A stretch of 7,988 nucleotides of DNA from DASVDK01 sp036562265 [NCBI: Thermodesulfobacteriota bacterium]. GTDB lineage: Bacteria; DASVDK01. Each line of letters begins with the position of its first letter. Position 1 is the first letter of the stretch. Under the pieces are notes generated by a model. The model was not told the origin of the DNA and searched no databases. It saw only the letters and a list, made by a program, of their open reading frames with translations. The stretch spans positions 1-7,988 of the forward strand of contig DATCKS010000564.1 of NCBI GenBank assembly GCA_036562265.1. Direction: 5' to 3'. The position numbers and the translations under genes are program-made. Of this stretch, positions 5,805 to 7,988 are shown piece by piece.

Positions 5805-7579
5805 GACGCCCGCCCTCCGAACTGCAGCTCGTAGTAGCGGCGCAGCGGACCGGCGCGCTCGAGGAGCGCTTCCCACGGCCCCTGCTCGACGACCCGTCCT
5901 TCGCCGAGCACGAGGACCTGGTCGGCGCCTCGGACGGTCGAGAGGCGGTGCGCGATGACGATCGTGGTCCGCCCGGCGGCGAGCGCCGCCATGCGCTCGA
6001 CGACCTGCGCCTCGGTCTCGGCGTCGAGCGCCGAGGTCGGCTCGTCGAGGACGAGGATCGGCGCGTCCTTGAGGAACGCGCGGGCCAGCGCGATGCGCTG
6101 GCGCTCGCCGCCCGAGAGGCGAACGCCGCGCTCGCCGAGCGGCGTGTCGTAGCCCTTCGGGAGGCGGGTGATGAAGTCGTGGGCCCCCGCCCGGCGCGCC
6201 GCCTCGACGATCGCCTCGAAGTCGGCGTCGGGGCGGCCGATGGCGATGTTCTCGCGCACCGTGGTCGAGAAGAGGAGCGGCTCCTGGAGGACGAGGCTCA
6301 CCTGCGATCGCAGGCTGCGCAGCGTCACGTCGCGCAGGTCGTGGCCGTCGATCAGCACGCGCCCCTCGGTCGGGTCGATGAAGCGCAGGAGCATCGCCGC
6401 GAGCGTCGTCTTGCCGGCCCCGGTCGGCCCGACGATGGCCAGCGTCTCGCCCGGCTCGCAGACGACGTTCACGTCGTGGAGGATGGGGCGGCCCGGCTCG
6501 TACCGGAAGCCGACGTGGTCGAAGACGATCCGGCCCCGCACCGGAGGGAGCGGCCGGGCCCCCGGCCGGTCGGCGACCTGGGGAGCCGTGGCGAGCAGAT
6601 CGAACACCCGCTCGGCGCTCGCCTCGGCCGCCCGGATGAGGCCCCACGACTCGACGAGGTTGTTCACCGGCGTGTAGAGGGAGCGCAGGTAGGCGAGGAA
6701 GACGAGCAGCGTGCCGACGGTGAGGGCGCCGTCGAGGACGCCGAGGGCGCCCACGAAGAGGAGGCCCGAGGTGCCGGTGGCGAGCAGGACCGAGACCAGC
6801 CCGCTCGACAACGTCTGCGTGGCGTAGAGGTGGAGGAAGGCGCGCAGGCTCGTGCGGCTCGCCCCGACGAAGCGGCGCGTCATCTCCTCCTCTCGCGTGA
6901 AGGCCTGGATGACGGGGATCGACGAGAGCCCTTCCTGGGCGAGGGCGTAGATCGTCCCCTCCTGTTCGCGCGCCTGGCTCGCGGCTCCCTTCACGCGGCG
7001 GCCGACGAAGAGCAGGAGGACGCCGAGCGCCGGAACGAGGGTGAGGGCGAGCGCCGCGAGCCCGGCGTCGAGCCGGGCCATCACCACCGCCATGCCGACG
7101 AGCATCGTGGCCGCCGACACCGCCGGCAGGACGCCGTTCATGACCAGGCTCTGCACCGAGAACGTGTCGGCGAGCACGCGATGGATCAGGTCGCCGACGC
7201 GATGGCGGCCGTGGAAGCCGAGCGACAGCCGCTGCAGGTGCGCGTAGGCGTCGGCCCGAAGGTCGGTCACCATTCGCTGGCCCGCGTCGATCGACACGTA
7301 CATCTCGCCGAAGCGGACGACGGCGGCCATCGCCTCGAGCGCGACGGCGGCGAGCACCGCGGCGACGAGGAGCGATCGCGGCCCGGCCAGGGCGTCCGGG
7401 AGGAGGGCGTCGAGCCGGGGCGGCAGGGGACGGCCGTCGAGGACGTGATCGACCACGACCTTGAGCGGCCAGGGCATGAGGAGGGAGAGCGCGTTGCTCG
7501 CGAGCACGAGCACGAGGACGAGGGCGGCGCGCCGCCGGTAGGGCCGGAGGTACGCGAGCACGCGACGAATCGTCGACAT
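5801..7579 (-). CDS. MsbA-like ABC exporter, fused membrane and ATPase domains
   Basis: Inner-membrane ABC exporter half-transporter of 592 residues, the standard length for MsbA/lipid exporter-type proteins that work as homodimers. Residues 1-325 form the type 1 exporter membrane domain: hydrophobic segments lie near 17-37, 68-88, 146-168, 172-193, 258-281 and 284-298, and VGDLIHRVLADTF (128-140) is in the family's usual cytoplasmic loop. The ATPase domain begins near 350 with IVFDHVGFRY. It has Walker A GPTGAGKTT (384-392), the Q-loop glutamine 432 in VLQEPLLF, the signature LSGGERQ (488-494), Walker B ILVLDEP (508-514) with the catalytic Glu 513, and the switch His 544 in IAHRLST. All key residues are intact, so the protein should be active. 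The gene starts nine bases after the upstream gene's stop and lacks a clear ribosome binding site. Set among glycosyltransferases, it most likely flips a lipid-linked glycan or glycolipid, but the substrate cannot be read from the sequence. Confidence 0.95.
   Translation of the reverse strand: MSTIRRVLAYLRPYRRRAALVLVLVLASNALSLLMPWPLKVVVDHVLDGRPLPPRLDALLPDALAGPRSLLVAAVLAAVALEAMAAVVRFGEMYVSIDAGQRMVTDLRADAYAHLQRLSLGFHGRHRVGDLIHRVLADTFSVQSLVMNGVLPAVSAATMLVGMAVVMARLDAGLAALALTLVPALGVLLLFVGRRVKGAASQAREQEGTIYALAQEGLSSIPVIQAFTREEEMTRRFVGASRTSLRAFLHLYATQTLSSGLVSVLLATGTSGLLFVGALGVLDGALTVGTLLVFLAYLRSLYTPVNNLVESWGLIRAAEASAERVFDLLATAPQVADRPGARPLPPVRGRIVFDHVGFRYEPGRPILHDVNVVCEPGETLAIVGPTGAGKTTLAAMLLRFIDPTEGRVLIDGHDLRDVTLRSLRSQVSLVLQEPLLFSTTVRENIAIGRPDADFEAIVEAARRAGAHDFITRLPKGYDTPLGERGVRLSGGERQRIALARAFLKDAPILVLDEPTSALDAETEAQVVERMAALAAGRTTIVIAHRLSTVRGADQVLVLGEGRVVEQGPWEALLERAGPLRRYYELQFGGRAS
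5813..5818 (-). promoter_or_regulatory. Ribosome binding site of gene A, inside the exporter gene
   Basis: GGAGGG on the minus strand lies eight bases before the GTG at 5804 and within the last codons of the exporter gene. Together with the four-base GTGA overlap it supports a non-ATG start and coupled translation. Confidence 0.7.
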
Positions 7580-7588
7580 GACGGCCGA

Positions 7589-7988
7589 TCAACCGGACCA
7601 GGGTATGGGCATCGATCCCAGGCGCCGGCCGGTCGCGCCGACGAGCCGGCCGAGGCCGCGCGCGGCCTGCTCCACCCGCGATGCGAGAGCCGTGCCGGCG
7701 GCCGCGAGAAGCGACAGCGGCAGCGCCCACCCGGCGGCGCTCCCCTCGATCGCCCCCGCCAGCACGGCGACGGCGAGGAGCGCGAGCGTCGCGAGGCCGA
7801 GCGACGAGGGGCGGGCCGCCACCTCGACGCGGAGCAGCCGCTTCGGGCCGCCGTGCGACTCTTCGAGGGTGCGCACCGAGAGGGTCACCCACGGCCCCCA
7901 GAACACCACCAGGTCGCGGCGATCGCACGGTCCGGGGAGCGTCGCCGGGATCTCGTGCCGCGCGAGGTCGGCCAGACAGGCCTCGAGC
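7589..7988 (-). CDS. C-terminal part of a membrane-associated protein, probably a glycosyltransferase (cut by the right edge)
   Basis: The frame ending at the TGA at 7591-7589 stays open to the window edge, giving 132 visible residues. A start at the GTG at 7909 is possible but poor: the residues before it (ADLARHEIPATLPGP, CDRRDLVVFWG) read as normal protein and no ribosome binding site is present. The visible part has a soluble segment with VVFWGPWVTLSVRTLEE (27-43), then two hydrophobic segments near 63-80 and 87-102 separated by a short loop, then an Arg/Gly-rich cytoplasm-like tail ending in MPIPWSG. From memory, similar tails (charged segment, an RWDLEVR-like strand, two helices) occur at the C-terminus of large family 2 glycosyltransferases beside ABC exporters, which would fit this operon. 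No catalytic motif is visible, so the assignment is an inference. The exporter gene follows nine bases later. Confidence 0.6.
   Translation of the reverse strand, partial: LEACLADLARHEIPATLPGPCDRRDLVVFWGPWVTLSVRTLEESHGGPKRLLRVEVAARPSSLGLATLALLAVAVLAGAIEGSAAGWALPLSLLAAAGTALASRVEQAARGLGRLVGATGRRLGSMPIPWSG

Noticed and set aside
3476-7585. Shared sequence CGGCCGTCATG at the start of both gene B and the exporter gene
   Set aside because: Only 11 bases match, in G+C-rich DNA and within coding or junction sequence; no wider similarity supports a common regulatory site.
5805-7928. Extension of gene A to 7928, giving a protein of about 1100 residues
   Set aside because: The extra part overlaps the whole exporter gene out of phase and is Arg/Pro/Ala-rich; the GTG at 5804 with its ribosome binding site explains the true start.

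Overview
The window is a single block of tightly packed minus-strand genes, so gene order runs from the right edge to the left edge. By eye the DNA is around 70% G+C. Because of this, long open frames appear on the opposite strand and in the wrong phase of real genes. I support seven coding regions, two of them cut by the window edges. The base composition, GTG starts and gene styles fit a high-G+C environmental bacterium. Rokubacteria/Methylomirabilota, Binatota or another deltaproteobacterium-like lineage are candidates, but this is an impression and not a determination. I see no rRNA, tRNA, CRISPR array, insertion sequence, origin, promoter or terminator.

In the order of transcription: (1) 7988-7589, the C-terminal 132 residues of a larger membrane-associated protein, probably a glycosyltransferase; (2) 7579-5801, a complete MsbA-like ABC exporter with fused membrane and ATPase domains; (3) 5804-4620, a glycosyltransferase-like protein (called A here); (4) 4572-3475, a TylF/MycF-type O-methyltransferase with an extra C-terminal domain of about 120 residues; (5) 3478-2339, a second glycosyltransferase-like protein (B), clearly paralogous to A; (6) 2319-592, a polytopic GT-C glycosyltransferase of the lipid-carrier-dependent (GT39/GT83/ArnT-like) type; (7) 588-1, the N-terminal 196 residues of a family 2 glycosyltransferase.

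The genes are separated by 47 bases at most and several overlap by four bases (GTGA, ATGA), so they almost certainly form one operon with translational coupling. The window is therefore the middle part of a surface-glycan or glycolipid locus. A plausible division of labour is as follows: the GT2 protein makes or extends a polyprenyl-phosphate-linked sugar, the GT-C enzyme transfers sugar from the lipid carrier on the outer face of the membrane, A and B add residues in the cytoplasm, the TylF-like enzyme O-methylates a sugar, and the ABC exporter flips the lipid-linked product. The combined pathway is inference; each individual family assignment rests on visible motifs.

The points most worth a second look are the A/methyltransferase/B sandwich of two diverged paralogues around a methyltransferase, and the unexplained aromatic-rich C-terminal domain on that methyltransferase. 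I did not find convincing evidence for a wholly new kind of system.
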